Origin: Asterias rubens | Taxonomy: Eukaryota; Echinodermata; Asteroidea; Forcipulatida; Asteriidae | Length of the DNA stretch: 64,000 nt | NCBI RefSeq assembly: GCF_902459465.1 | Contig: NC_047083.1 | Coordinates: forward strand, 7,307,526-7,371,525 | Reading direction: 5' to 3' | Shown: one piece after another, positions 10,237 to 21,202 of the stretch | How the letters are laid out: each line of letters opens with the position of its first letter | Numbering within the stretch: the first letter of the stretch is position 1 | Notes under the pieces: model-generated | Databases searched by the model: none | Seen by the model: only the letters and a program-made list of their open reading frames with translations | Told to the model about the DNA's origin: nothing | Program-made: the position numbers and the translations under genes

Positions 10237-10393
10237 CTGTTGCAAATTGTTGGGCTGTTTAAAATAATAATAATATAGGCCTATTCTGGCTCTCTTTTAT
10301 TATCGGTCTGGTCAGTAGTGTAACAATGGCGACTATATAATTGATGAGATGACCACACCGATATTATAAATTAAGCCATAACAGCCCAACAAG
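10237..10393. mobile_element. Small foldback element with TTGTTGGGCTGTTT ends
   Basis: TTGTTGGGCTGTTT at the left and AACAGCCCAACAA at the right are inverted ends about 155 bp apart. No coding sequence. A similar end occurs at 4944. Confidence 0.65.
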
Positions 10394-10399
10394 CTAAGT

Positions 10400-11687
10400 C
10401 CTTCTCCAGCAACTTTGGTCTTGGTAATTTACTAATGACAGCGCCTCACTCTTTTTAGTCTTAGTCTTACTTATCTTAACTAATTGTGGCTCCTTGACCT
10501 TACCTTATTTTTCATAGGTTTTTTTTTTCATTAATTTAAATCACGATTAAATTTAAAAGGACTTTTAAAAAAGTAATAACATTAATATAATAAGGAAATA
10601 AACTTACAGAGACTAGCCCTATAATTAACATAGTGCCACGCTTTCTCCAGTAGGTGAAATCGTTTTTCGAATAGAAACACACATTTTAAATAAAGCATAG
10701 TCGATATTTTCCCCCAGTTGTTGTAGCTAGTACGTAGTCACTTACCGTATCTACATGATCTATAATCTTCTTAGCGCAAGAAGTGGAGACCACAAACTCG
10801 AAAGTGACAATCATTCCATTCTGTCTCCTTTTGACGTTTGGTTCCTGACTAGTTGTGACTAGAAAAAAGAAAGCTACTGTACTTGCAGATTACCCTACCA
10901 GTACCGCAGCTTTTGACAAGGATAACCTCAAAACTTTTGCGCAAATCAAATCTTTTTGAGAGAAATAATTGTCAACATGTCAAAATCTTCACAGAGGTCG
11001 CGAACAATTAAACTCCAACCTTCATTCCAAGCATTTTCTTTTTGCTTTTCAACGTTATATACTCCAGGGATCGAGCACCACACCCAACATTTTGCGTCCG
11101 ACGTGACAACTACACGTTGTCGGGTTCCCTTTACACCTTCATGTGATCGAATGCCACAATATATTATTGTATTGGGGGACAGGCTGGTTACACAGCGATA
11201 GTGTTCACGGCTGTTTTGTGAAATCATTCTCTAAGCAGCGAGTTGCATAAAATAGCCGCCTCACTCGGGCCACACTCTTGTTGATGAGTTCATGAGTTGA
11301 TGATCATTATTTTTGTTCAGTTTCAAACTTTAGTTACCACCCCAACTGAAATCCAGAGTTTCCCGTTCAACTAGAGTAAATGCTAACTTTTGTTAAAGCC
11401 TTTATAAGGGACTGTTTATTGTCTTATCATTCAGGGCACTGGGATAGGCTACAAAAAACACTAGCTATACAAGTATAATATGTTTTGAAGAACATGGTTT
11501 GAAAGATTTGTTAGAAGAAGAATAATATAGTAATACATACTGTACCTCAAAAACTATTTGATTTTTCTGACTTCGTGAATTTATACGGACCGCCATTTTG
11601 CCAGAGAAGTTTGCGCAGGGCGGATAATAATAATGGCATTCGGATAAAACAAATTCCCAATTTCTTTTACCGGGGGTCATAAATGCT
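10400..11687. other. Intergenic, no gene seen
   Basis: Two overlapping opposite-strand ORFs at 10946-11227 share the same bases and show no domain. CAACTAGAGTAAATG-type short motifs only. I see no repeat boundary that I can support. Confidence 0.4.
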
Positions 11688-12090
11688 TAAAGACACTGGA
11701 CACTATTGGTAATTGTCAAAGACTAGTCTTCACAGTTGGTGTATCTCAACATATGCATAAAATAACAAACATGTGAAAATTTGAGCTCAATCGGTCGTCG
11801 AAGTTGTGAGATAATAATGAAAGAAAAAAAACACCCTTGTCGCACCATGGTCGCACCATGGTCGCACCATGGAGGTAGGATCAGACCTCCATGGTCACAC
11901 GAACTTGTGTGCTTTCAGAGGCTTGATTTCGAGACCTCAAAATTCTTAATCTGAGGTCTCGAAATCAAATTCGTGGAAAATTACCTTTTTCTCGAAATAC
12001 TATCAACCTCTCCACATTACTCGTAATCAAGAAAGGTTTTATGATCATAATTATTTTGAGTAATTACCAATAGTGTCCACTTCCTTTAAG
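11688..12090 (+). repeat. Foldback MITE family A with internal triplication
   Basis: Near full length, from TTAAAGACACTGGACACTA to GTGTCCACTTCCTTTAA. Inside, the 11-bp unit GTCGCACCATG is present three times in tandem (about 11838-11872), followed by CCATGG-containing inverted sequence unique to this copy. Confidence 0.85.
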
Positions 12091-13309
12091 TTTGACTTGA
12101 ACCAACCTTCCAAATTGACCAGAAGCATTGCATGCACTGTCCCAATGCATTGTACCGATTCAATTCGGCACTTTCAATATTTTGGGGGTTACCAAGCTAT
12201 ATGTTTAAGTTGACTAAACAAAAAGTAAATTTTACAACTAAAATAAACATTCAAAAAAAATGATACATGGCTCAAGTATTCAAATCACTCACATTTTAAT
12301 GCAATATTGTCCAAATAAAATGTACATGACAACTTTTTTGATTGTCCATCAAAACACGATATTATAAAGCTCTTGAATATATAGAATGTGCAAAAATTAA
12401 TTACGTAATATTTTGGCATTCTCATTTATTTTACAAACAAATATTTTTTGAAATTTCACCCCCTTTGGCCTGTATTTTCTTGAAGTTTCTCCATGAGCCT
12501 GCTGATTTCCGAAAAGCGACCCATTTAGCTTGATGGCATCAGTATAAAGTAATGCCGGGTACCATTTCTATCAATGTCCCCCGACAAGCTACATGCACAA
12601 CTAAATTTTGAACACCAATCTAATGTCAGACAGCACATGCACCGCGTAAAACAAGCCATAACGTCCGACGAACAAATGTCAGATCGTCAGACCATCATGG
12701 AGGAAGGAAGAGAAGGAGTTCAAACGAAGGGACTTCAAAAGTCGAACCCGCGGTCGTTTAACGACACCTCGTAGTCACCCACATACCTTTCACAAACAAT
12801 GGGCGACCTGCAGTGTGTGATTTTGCGCGTGCGCACTTGGTTCTTCACCAAACTATGGCGTCGTACGTCTTATGGATATAATAGAGGAAAAACTACTTTT
12901 TTTTGAGACGCGATAACATTTGTGGACGCTACTGGACACCTAAACGATGAACACAATTGAATACCAACCACCCTCGTGTGCTTATACCCAAATTTTGATC
13001 CACCGCTTGTGTGTATATTCACAATTCTTGTCTCCAATGATTCAACTTTACGCGAAGGCAACGGTGCAGAGCGGCGGTACCGCACGTTCTGTACAAAGAG
13101 ATCTAATCCTGTTCGTTAATCGGCCGTCCAGCTGGAGGTCTCCTATCTTTTTCCACTGGTCAGACAGGGGCATTGTCAGGGTATTCTTTTGTTACCCTGC
13201 GGTTTTGCGGGTCGTTCGAGCTCCTTCTCTTCCTTCCTCCATGGTGCAAATCTTTCCCATATCGTATTTCCACCATGCAAAGTTTCAAATCCTACAGACC
13301 AAAATGTTT
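12091..13309. other. Intergenic 3' of the first lipase gene
   Basis: No convincing gene. The longest ORF (12947-13450, plus) overlaps the antisense of the lipase last exon and is rejected. The 3' UTR of the minus-strand lipase is expected within this stretch, but its end is not defined. Confidence 0.4.
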
Positions 13310-13681
13310 TTATCGAAGGTCCTCAACGGAATGTACAGCCGCGTACCGATCATGTCTAGGTTCAAAGCCCTTCTGGTTTTCCGCATAACAGTGATAAAAT
13401 TTCAAGAATCTGGTTGCGTCCTCATATCCATCTGCATAGTACGCTTCTAAATGCCCTTTGGGCGGTGGGTAGAGTCCGTTGCCAGTCCGAAACATCTCCA
13501 GTGCGCTGATATCGAACCGTTGACCCGTTGTATCCACCCAACCACAGGCGATCTTGTCTCGCATTGTCGCGCGGGATTTGGGATCGGGCGAGATTCTGAT
13601 GAGCTTATTTGGTGTGCCGAAGCTGAAGTTGACGTTTGATGGGAGGTTGCTGGTCTGTAAGAGTGTGGCATCCCCGAGGAA
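13310..13681 (-). CDS. Lipase copy 1, exon 5 (terminal)
   Basis: Acceptor TTAG precedes TTCCTCGGGGAT. It encodes Asp206 and the C-terminal 123 residues, ending at TAA (13312-13310). PPPKGHLEAYYADGYEDATRF aligns with the PPPKDVLQ...ERDAQEFLRRYG region of copy 2. Confidence 0.85.
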   Translation of the reverse strand, partial: FLGDATLLQTSNLPSNVNFSFGTPNKLIRISPDPKSRATMRDKIACGWVDTTGQRFDISALEMFRTGNGLYPPPKGHLEAYYADGYEDATRFLKFYHCYAENQKGFEPRHDRYAAVHSVEDLR

Positions 13682-16600
13682 CTAAAGAAAAAGAAAACAG
13701 TACAAAGTTTACTTATTTTGCGCATCAGCCTCACTGGCTTTGGCTCAAGAGTTTCCTGCTCAGATAAAATAAGCAGGATACCAGTGCAACTAATACATGT
13801 AGTGAAATTGTGTTTTGGCTGGTTTACCTTTGTTCTGGTGAGCTTAATTTTCTTGCGCTAAGCTACTTTTTGTGCTCAAGAAGTTCTATAAAATTGGGTT
13901 CTGGGGTGGATTTAGGACTAGTCTTATCTCGAGTTAGGAAGAGTTACTCGTCCTAACTTAGGATTAGCTATGCGTTTTTGATATCTCCTAGGACTAGTCC
14001 TAAGTTAGGACAGTCCTAACTCTTTGTGAAATCGACCCCAGGTCACCTATTCCTGTTACGACTAGTAATAATGGAGCTCTATATTGTGTTAGTACTGCTT
14101 TTACTTGCTATTAATCTCGGCATTGCATTTTTAAAAGGTTTCAATCGCAACTTTCTTATCAGGTATAACGAAACCAAAGATAATCTCTGGAAACTTGTGG
14201 CTTTTCGAAACTGCTCAACAATTTCCTGCTAAGCAAAAGTTAGCAGGACCAGTCACAATGGTACCTGGTGTTTTGGCAGGTTCCCTTACAGCGTTGCTAA
14301 GCATTTTTTTCTTGTGGTATGCTACTTTTTGCGCCCAGCTCTAATGAAATTATGGGCCAAGATACCGATGTTCGAATACGCGCGAGACAGTTAGACTTGG
14401 TGACAAGTCGTTAGTCAGTATTTGTCTGTCAGCGCTGCCTATGGGAGACTTTAGACCGCTAGGTGGCAGCAGACTTACCATGTAAATTTCCATTATTTAC
14501 GTAGTTCTGATCATGCGCACATTACCAAGAACAATGGATTTTACCTGTTAAGTCTGCTGCCACGAAGAGTCCCAAAAGTTTCCTATTGTGACCCGAGAGT
14601 TTTTAAAGTGTGGGTTACTTTACTTACACGACCATTATACTGTGGTGGGATCCAGCCTGGAAACCACGGCACGTAAATACAGCCAAGTAAAACCTGCATA
14701 CATCAAGTAAAGTAAAAGAATAGAAGAGATTCAAAAACAGATACACTACTAACTTAAAGGAACACCTTGGATTGGTCGAGTTGGTATTTTGAAAAGCGTT
14801 TGTAAAATGGATATGGTTAGAAAGATGATTTAAAAGTAAAATACAATGATCCACAAAAATTTGCCTCGAATTTTTGCGTATTTTTTCTTTTACTTTGCAA
14901 TTTAACACGGTCGGCCATTCGACTGTGTTAGTCGACGAGATAAAAGCAAAACCACAATTTCGACTGATACTAGTGTGAATCATTATATTCTACTTTTAAA
15001 ATATCTTTCTAATCATAATATGCAATTTATAACAAACGGTTACAAACGCTTTTCAAAGACCAACTCGACCGATCTTAGGCAACGTGTTCCTTTAAACATG
15101 CTCTCCAGAGGTAACAGAGGTAAATTACTAACTAATGTCTTTACAACATTTTGTGAGGTAGGCCTATGTACTGTATTGTTTGTTGCTTTGTTTTGCTTTA
15201 TGCAATTTGGTTATTGCAATTATTGTTTTATGTTTTTACCTCAATTAGTTCCTCCAAGCTTTCATATCTCGAAATCTCAACCTCGTTCCCAATCTTCCAG
15301 CATCGATCTCCTATCTCAAACACCTTTGGTCCTTTAGTTCGTATACTCGAACTCGTCCCCTGGTCCACATCATGAACGCTTACAGAGTTGTATTTGTCCA
15401 CAATGTTGAGAACAGTGGCTTTTACGTACAGTCGATCTGTCGCCTGTTTGCAAGAATTAAAAAATATGATTCAACTATAACAATAGGTTCTATATTTACA
15501 GTCTCACTTCTAGTTACACTGAGAAATACTTTTGCTGAACAATATTCTGCCTTAAAGGGTCTACGTACTTTTTGTAGGACAAAAAACACAATGTCTACAG
15601 ATTAACACTAAACTTACACAGTTTGAAGGTAATGATAGTAGAAAGCTTCTCTGAAAATATTACCTGCTGAGGTGCTGTAGTTTTTGAGAAGTGTTTCAGT
15701 GATCATGAGACGAAAACTATTTTAGCATGTAAAAACGTGTTTTCAGGACATTGTTTTACTCATTTCTCAAAGACTACAGCACCTCAGCAACTAACATTTT
15801 AAGGTACGCTTTCTACTATCATTATCTTCGAACGGTGTAAGTTTAATGTAAATATGTGGACATTGTATTTTGTGCTACAAAAAGTACCCACATCCTTTAA
15901 AGGCACTGGACACTATCGGTGATTACTCAAAATAATTGTTTGCATACAAACCTACTTTTAACGATCAATGGAGAGTTGTTGATAGCAAAAAACATTGTGA
16001 GAAACGGCTCCCTCTAAAGTAATGTATAGAGATTGAGAAAGAGGTAATTTCTCACTCAAAATATTGCAATTTTGATGCATATTTTGTGTAAATCGTTATT
16101 ATGCTACTTTAAAAAAATGTTTTTTTAAATAACCATAATTTATGAATTTTATTGGTTTCAAACGCTTTGTATAGACCAACTCGCCCGATCCAAGTCAACG
16201 CGTCCCTTTAAGAAGGCAGGAATGTTACGCTCATCAAACGTGTTTATACTTTCAGGTTGATTTCGTATGTTGTATAGATTCAGCGTGACGAGATCATAAA
16301 GTTTATACGTTGTTGCAATAAAATTGACGAAGAAAGCTACTTTACACTGTTCAACTGATTTAATTCTCTTTAGCTCCTTTAACTTGTATATCAATTATGT
16401 ATATGTATTCAACAACTGTGTGTGATTCCTTAAAACGACATAAACTTGATCAAAATAAGGGAATCTGGAGAGTAAAACTTTAACGCTGAAAACTTTACGA
16501 ACTCGTGTGTCGAAGTGGCTAGTCTTGAACTTAAGGCGCACAACCGCAAAACTTCACACAACTTGGGAAACTAGTAAACAACATGTCATGTCATGACATT

Positions 16601-17690
16601 CAGCATGTATATAATAATATTTGTGAAATTCTTACCTTTACATGTGCATCACTCGGTAGATTTGCTTTCAGCGCTGACCGCAGACGATCAATAAAATCAA
16701 AACCAACAGAAAGCGCGCCAAAAGGCAACGGTGCAACCTCGTCCACGATGTCATAGAGTGCGTAGAGGTAACTCTAAAAGGATATAGGGGAACGATCATC
16801 TGTTTAATTGATAATTTGCTATTAAATAAGTCGTAAAGATTGACGCCAACGTATACGACTTGGGCACAGGAGGCTCCCCACTATAGGCATATCTCAAAAC
16901 TTCTTCAAGTTTATACTCTGTCAAGAAATCTTTGAGCAAGTTCCATGCTTCTCCTCATTGAACCCAAGTCTCGGCACTCCTGGGGTGACAGGTCTTTTTC
17001 TTCAGCTGCGCCACGCGTCTGGAACTCTCTATCTTAGGGTGCGTTCGTTTAACTTCCCTGGGTCGACCCCGGTGTGTGGCGGGTTTTTTTCAAGGACGAA
17101 CGTGGGCAAATAATTACCCACGTTCGTCCTGGACAAAAAATTCGCCACACACCGGGGTCGACCCGGGGAAGCTTAACGAACGCACCCATAGATAATGTCT
17201 TTGAATCACAAAATGCAAATCTCTTCTCAAAACTTATCTTACGTCACAAGTTTTCAAGGACTTGGTGAGTCTGTTTTCTGTCGTTTTGTTTTTTGCTTTA
17301 CTGTGCCTTGAACACCCAGCGGGGTGATGTATACAAAATGATATTACTTATTGGCCAACATTGTTTTGATCTCATAAAATTCGGTGGGAGTGGCCGAGTA
17401 AAGAGTAGGTTTTGAGCGGGGTGGCTACCGCTCTTGACCCTTCTGGTTACGGCGGCACTACGTATAGAAGTTTACAACTTAAAGGAACTTACAGGTATAT
17501 TTTCTCGAGCCGTTGCCATGACAGCGGCAATCAACGCATTTGACGATATCCCACCATACCTCTGTGCGTTGCTGAGCACGATGGGACCGTGATCGCACAG
17601 GCACTGCGCAACTCCAATGTTACGGATACCAAAGAATGAGCTCCCATCCAGGGCGAGGTCAAAGGGCGCGGTTAGGTTCTCCCCTGCCAT
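13310..17690 (-). CDS. Patatin-like phospholipase (adiponutrin/PNPLA4-like), copy 1, 325 aa
   Basis: The family hydrolyses acylglycerols, phospholipids or retinyl esters using a Ser-Asp dyad; the substrate here is unknown. Five exons on the minus strand: 17690-17493, 16773-16636, 15443-15240, 14693-14628, 13681-13310. All junctions are phase 0 with GT-AG borders. Oxyanion-hole segment DGSSFFG is at residues 15-21. The nucleophile elbow reads GISSN (47-51) instead of GxSxG, keeping Ser49 but replacing the last Gly with Asn. The catalytic-Asp motif reads GDAT (Asp206), not DGG or DGS. Residues 85-112 (FGALSVGFDFIDRLR) and ESLEELIE match the family's post-elbow region. Compared with copy 2 at 25171-29845, it has one more intron. 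The diverged elbow suggests altered or lost activity, which is inference. The start Met is taken by alignment with copy 2; an upstream non-coding exon is possible. Confidence 0.85.
13740..13905 (+). repeat. Family F-related foldback remnant (intron/flank)
   Basis: TTTCCTGCTCAG, AAGCAGGATACCAGTGCAAC, GCTAAGCTACTTTTTGTGCT and TAAAATTGGG correspond to the element at 57984-58143, with decayed ends. Confidence 0.5.
13902..14042. repeat. Foldback element family G (CCTAACTTAGGA palindromes)
   Basis: Ends GGGGTGGATTTAGGACTAGT and TCTTTGTGAAATCGACCCC are imperfect inverted repeats. The interior is made of repeated GAGTTAGGA/TCCTAACT blocks. Related copies are at 17747, 33471 and 60508. Confidence 0.7.
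14205..14350 (+). repeat. Family F-related foldback remnant
   Basis: TTTCCTGCTAAGCAAAAGTT, GCAGGACCAGTCACAATGG and GTATGCTACTTTTTGCGCC parallel the element at 57984. Intronic in lipase copy 1. Confidence 0.5.
14442..14587 (+). repeat. Foldback element family H (GGCAGCAGACTTACC)
   Basis: Left arm GGTGGCAGCAGACTTACC and right arm TTAAGTCTGCTGCCACGAAG are inverted, flanked by GGGAGACTTT and AGTTTCCTAT. The same element lies at 62122-62269 with its internal half in opposite order. Confidence 0.7.
14628..14693 (-). CDS. Lipase copy 1, exon 4
   Basis: 66-nt exon encoding VLLGCIYVPWFPGWIPPQYN..., bounded by CAG acceptor and GTAAGT donor. It is the same length as exon 3 of copy 2 (27154-27219). Confidence 0.85.
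14755..15097. repeat. Foldback MITE family B
   Basis: Family B is about 380 bp with ends TTAAAGGAACACGTTGCCTT and AAGGCAACGTGTTCCTTTAA and a central palindrome around ACACGGTCGGCCATTT. It encodes nothing. This copy has a shortened centre and lies in the exon 3-4 intron of lipase copy 1. Confidence 0.85.
15240..15443 (-). CDS. Lipase copy 1, exon 3
   Basis: 204 nt, 68 codons, phase 0 at both ends. Begins ATDRLYVKATVLN and ends SLEELIE before GTAAAA. In copy 2 this region is fused to the preceding exon. Confidence 0.85.
15550..15900. repeat. Foldback MITE family C
   Basis: Family C has ends TTAAAGGGTCTACGTACTTT and AAAGTACCCACATCCTTTAA and arms containing ACCTGCTGAGGTGCTGTAGT and ACTACAGCACCTCAGCAACT. 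Other copies are at 51588 and 54550. Its right end shares TTTAAAGG with the next element. Confidence 0.85.
15897..16212. repeat. Chimeric foldback element: left half family A, right half family B
   Basis: It begins AAAGGCACTGGACACTAT with family A arm features (ACTCAAAATAATTGTT, GTGAGAAACGGCTCCCTC). It ends with family B right-arm features (GGTTTCAAACGCTTTGTATA, GACCAACTCGCCCGATCCAA, GTCCCTTTAA). Confidence 0.75.
16636..16773 (-). CDS. Lipase copy 1, exon 2
   Basis: 138 nt, 46 codons, bounded by TTTTAG and GTAAGA. Encodes SYLYALYDIVDEVAPLPFGA and continues to SDAHVK, the helix region after the nucleophile elbow. Confidence 0.85.
17037..17187. mobile_element. Foldback MITE family E (GGGTGCGTTCGTTTA ends)
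   Basis: A 151-bp near-perfect hairpin with ends GGGTGCGTTCGTTTAACTTC and GAAGCTTAACGAACGCACCC, an inner arm GGTCGACCCCGGTGTGTGGC, and a central ACGAACGTGGGC/CCCACGTTCGT palindrome. Non-coding. Copies at 29221 and 31736. Confidence 0.9.
17493..17690 (-). CDS. Lipase copy 1, exon 1
   Basis: Starts ATG at 17690 and ends ENIP before GTAAGT. It carries the oxyanion segment and the altered elbow YGGISSNAL. An AG two bases before the ATG leaves open an upstream 5' UTR exon. Confidence 0.8.
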
Positions 17691-17746
17691 AACTGTGAAT
17701 CGAAATCAAAGTTAATCATCACTGGTTCTGTCACGAAGGCTACATC

Positions 17747-17921
17747 GCCAGCCGTCGATTTCACCAAACTCTTCCTAACTTAGGATCAATCTTAGGACTT
17801 AGGACGAGTTCAGTTCCGTATCCTAATACGTAGGACGCATTGAACCCATCCTAAGTTAGGACGAGTTACTCGTCCTAACTCGAGATAGGATTGATCCTAG
17901 CGTTTCGTGAAATCGGCTGCT
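17747..17921. repeat. Foldback element family G
   Basis: CGATTTCACCAAACTC at the left and CGTTTCGTGAAATCGGC at the right are inverted ends. The interior has repeated TCCTAACTTAGGATC / CCTAAGTTAGGACGAG blocks. It lies just 5' of the lipase copy 1 start, so it could overlap its promoter. Confidence 0.7.
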
Positions 17922-17983
17922 GGTACACCAATAACAAACACCCGTTTCAGACAGTCGCTCCAGAGTCGCGCCGAACAAATGAG

Positions 17984-18361
17984 TTAAAGGCACTGGACAC
18001 TATTGATAATTACTCAAAATAATCGTTAGAATAAAAACTTACTTGTTAACGAGTAATGGAGAGCTGTTGATAGTATAACACAATGAGAAAAACGGCTCCC
18101 TGAAGAATCGTAGTATTTGAGAAAGAAGTAATTTCTCACTAAAATATTTGAATTTAATAAGAGACCTCAGCTGAGTCATCGAATTCAATGCAAGGTGTTT
18201 TTTCCTCCATTATGAGTCTCTCGCAACTTCCACGACCGATTGAGCTAACGTTTTTTATTATTTTTTCCAGATTTGTTATTTATTATGCATACATTTGTGA
18301 TACACCAAGTGAGAAGACTGGTCTTTGACAATTACCAAAGGTGCATGTCCATGCCTTTAAA
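17984..18361 (-). repeat. Foldback MITE family A
   Basis: From TTAAAGGCACTGGACACTAT to CATGCCTTTAAA; one outer end is partly scrambled (CAAAGGTGCATGTCC). Confidence 0.85.
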
Positions 18362-18522
18362 GTACATCGATGTCTTAAACATCCATGTTAGGAGCGACTG
18401 GACGCGTCGCGCTAGAAGTCGAAACAATCGACTGTTGCGCAGTCATTTGAACGACTCTGGAGCGTCTTGGTTTTAGACGTCGATCTTGTCATGAATCGAA
18501 CCGAGCCAATGTAAATGTTACG

Positions 18523-18865
18523 TTAAAGGCAGTGGACACTATTGGTAATTGTCAAAGACCAGTCTTCTCACTTGGTGTATCTCAACATAAGCATAAAATA
18601 ACAAACCTGTGAAAATTTGAGCTCAGTCGGTCATCGAACTTGCGAGATAATTGTCAAAGACCAGTCTTACTTGGTGTACCTCAACATATACATAAAATCA
18701 AATGCGTGGAAAATTACATCTTTCTCTAAAACTATGGCACTTCAGAGGAAGCCATTTCTCACAATGTTTTATACCATCAACCTCTCCCCATTACTCATCA
18801 CCAAGTAAGGTTTTATGCCAATAATTATTTTGAGTAATTACCAATAGTGTCCACTGCCTTTAAGC
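18523..18865 (+). repeat. Foldback MITE family A with internal rearrangement
   Basis: The CAAAGACCAGTCTT...GGTGTA segment appears twice (from 18554 and 18655), so the central hairpin is partly replaced by a repeat of the left arm. Confidence 0.8.
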
Positions 18866-19535
18866 TTGCCTGTCTGCAGATTGTAGAAACCATTTATTTG
18901 GGTCGACTATTGAGTTGCTCCTAATTTGTTTCGGCACAACTCTGGAGAAATAGTACGGTTGGAGACGATGGTTTTCGCCGGTATACATCAAAAAACGAAT
19001 TACTGGAGTAGAGATACTGGTATATTGTACACTATAAAAACTTCCTGGGCCGAATTTCCATAACCTGTTACAAAAAAATACTGCTTGTTAACTTTGTGCC
19101 AAGTACGTTTTTGTTGTGCTTATACATAAACAGGCTTAGTTTATGAAATTTTGACATGGTTCAACATAAAACAAATCGGATGGATGTGAGCTGCACTGGT
19201 CTACATAAGGGTCTTAATTTAATACAGTATTAGTGTGCATAGCTTTAGGGAGTCAATTGGAGTTGAAGATCTATTGATTTTCAGCTGTGCTTCTATAGCC
19301 ACAGTGTGTTTATCCACCAAGCAATCGCGGCACTTGGGGACTTATTATTGATCGATATCGATTTGTTGTGACCTCAAAAGGCTGCATGGAGAGTCTCCAC
19401 TTTTCCCCAAGTGTTTGTTTACCGTTCCTTTCAAATCTTTATATTTTATATTTATTTCATTTCTCGGGGAGTAATAAAGTACACTAATGCACATTATTTA
19501 GGTTAAAAACATTGAAAGGTACAGCAAAGAGCAAT
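18866..19535. other. Intergenic, no gene seen
   Basis: AT-rich sequence between two family A elements; nothing recognised. Confidence 0.4.
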
Positions 19536-19922
19536 TTAAAGGCAGAGGACACAATTGGTAATTACTCAAAATAATTATTAGCATAAAACCTTTCTTGGTG
19601 ACGAGTAACGGGGAGAGGTTGATGGTATAAAACACTCTGTGAAACGGCTCCCTCTGAAGTGCGATAGTTTTCAAGAAAAAAGTAATTTTCCACGAATTTG
19701 ATTTCAAGACCTCACCTCAGATTTAGAACTTGAGGTCTTGAAATCAACCATCTAAATGCACACAACTTCGTGTGACAATGGTGTTTTTTCTTTCATTATT
19801 ATCTCGCAACTTCGATGACCGATTGAGCTCAAACTTTCACAGGTTATTTTATGCATATGTTGAGATACACCAACTGTGAAGGCCAGTCTTTGACAATTAC
19901 CAATAGTGTCCACTGCCTTTAG
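19536..19922 (-). repeat. Foldback MITE family A, full length
   Basis: Ends TTTAAAGGCAGAGGACACAA and AGTGTCCACTGCCTTTAG; intact central GACCTCA hairpin. Confidence 0.9.
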
Positions 19923-20302
19923 ATACAGTAAAGAAAAAGAAACAGATGGAGCCCGAAGGATTGCCTAAAAGAAACACAGTTTCTGTCGAGAGGCTCCCCT
20001 CTCCAGCTGATCCTAAAAAGAACAACAATAATTTAAAGTAGAATTATACAAATGTAAAAGTATACTAAAGCCCTAAAACTTTCTTTCATTAGAAACCAAG
20101 CCCTCTCTAATCCTCATCATCTTTGCTCTGAAATGAAGGGCTAAGAAAGGTATAATTTTGGCTATAGGACACCCCGAGTAATATTGTAAAAAAGACCAAT
20201 ATTCTCTCAAGAACAACGAAAGGAGAACACACTTTGTTGCACAATTAGTCTGTGTGATTTCAGATGTATAATAAAATATTTCAGGCATTTATCTTTATTA
20301 TT

Positions 20303-20530
20303 ATTTGAGTGAGAAATTACCTCTTTTCTTAAAAAAAGGCCGTTTTTCACAATATTTTATACTATCAACAGCTCTCCATTGCTCGTTACAAAGTAAACTT
20401 TTAAGCTAACAATTATTTTGAGTAACTACCAATAGTGTCCAGTGCCTTTAAATATTTGAGTGAGCAATTACTTCTTTTCTTAAATAATTCGTTACTTCAG
20501 AGGGAGCCGTTTCTCACAAAGCAATGTGAG
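20303..20530 (+). repeat. Family A right half plus a second partial copy
   Basis: A right arm (ACTATCAACAGCTCTCCATT ... GTCCAGTGCCTTTAAA) is followed directly by another ATTTGAGTGAGCAATTACTT segment, giving two truncated copies in tandem. Confidence 0.7.
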
Positions 20531-20825
20531 TGAGCAACCCGAATGCTAGCAAATTTCGTTGGCTCGGGATTGCCAGAAAATCGCCCATAAAATTCCCCCG
20601 TGTGATGGGCTTTAATCGTCAACGCTACTATATAATTGCTTGTTTAATACCAAATAATTTGTTGTACTATTAATTATTTTGAGTAATTACAAATAGTATT
20701 CATATAGCACTTAGAGACTAATAACTAATAACTAACAGAAGCTGTATGTCATGATTGTTCTTAAATTAGGAGTGGACAGTGGTCACACTCCGTGCCTGGT
20801 CTCAAGATCGGTGCTCCTCAAATAC

Positions 20826-21202
20826 AGGTCAGTGGACACTATTGGTAATTACTCAAAATAATTATTAGCATATAAACCTTGCTTGGCAACGAGTAATGGG
20901 GAGCTGTTGATAGTAAAAAACATTGTGAGAAACGGCTCCCTCTGAAGGAACATAGTTTTCGAGAAAGAAGTTATTTTCAACGAATTTGATTTCGAGACCT
21001 CAGATTTAGCATTTTGAGGTCTCGAAATCAAGCATCTGAAAGCACACGACTTCGTGTGACAAGGGTGTTTGTTTTTTCATTATCTCACAACTTCGATGAC
21101 CGATTGAGCTCAAATTTTCACAGGTTTGTTATTTTATGCATATGTTGAGATACACCAAGTGAGAAGACTGGTCTTTGACATTTAGTGTTCGGTGTCTTTA
21201 AC
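20826..21202 (-). repeat. Foldback MITE family A, near full length
   Basis: GTCAGTGGACACTATTGGTA to GTTCGGTGTCTTTAA. Confidence 0.85.

Noticed and set aside
12947-13450. 167-aa plus-strand ORF
   Set aside because: Overlaps the antisense of the lipase terminal exon and has no recognisable domain.
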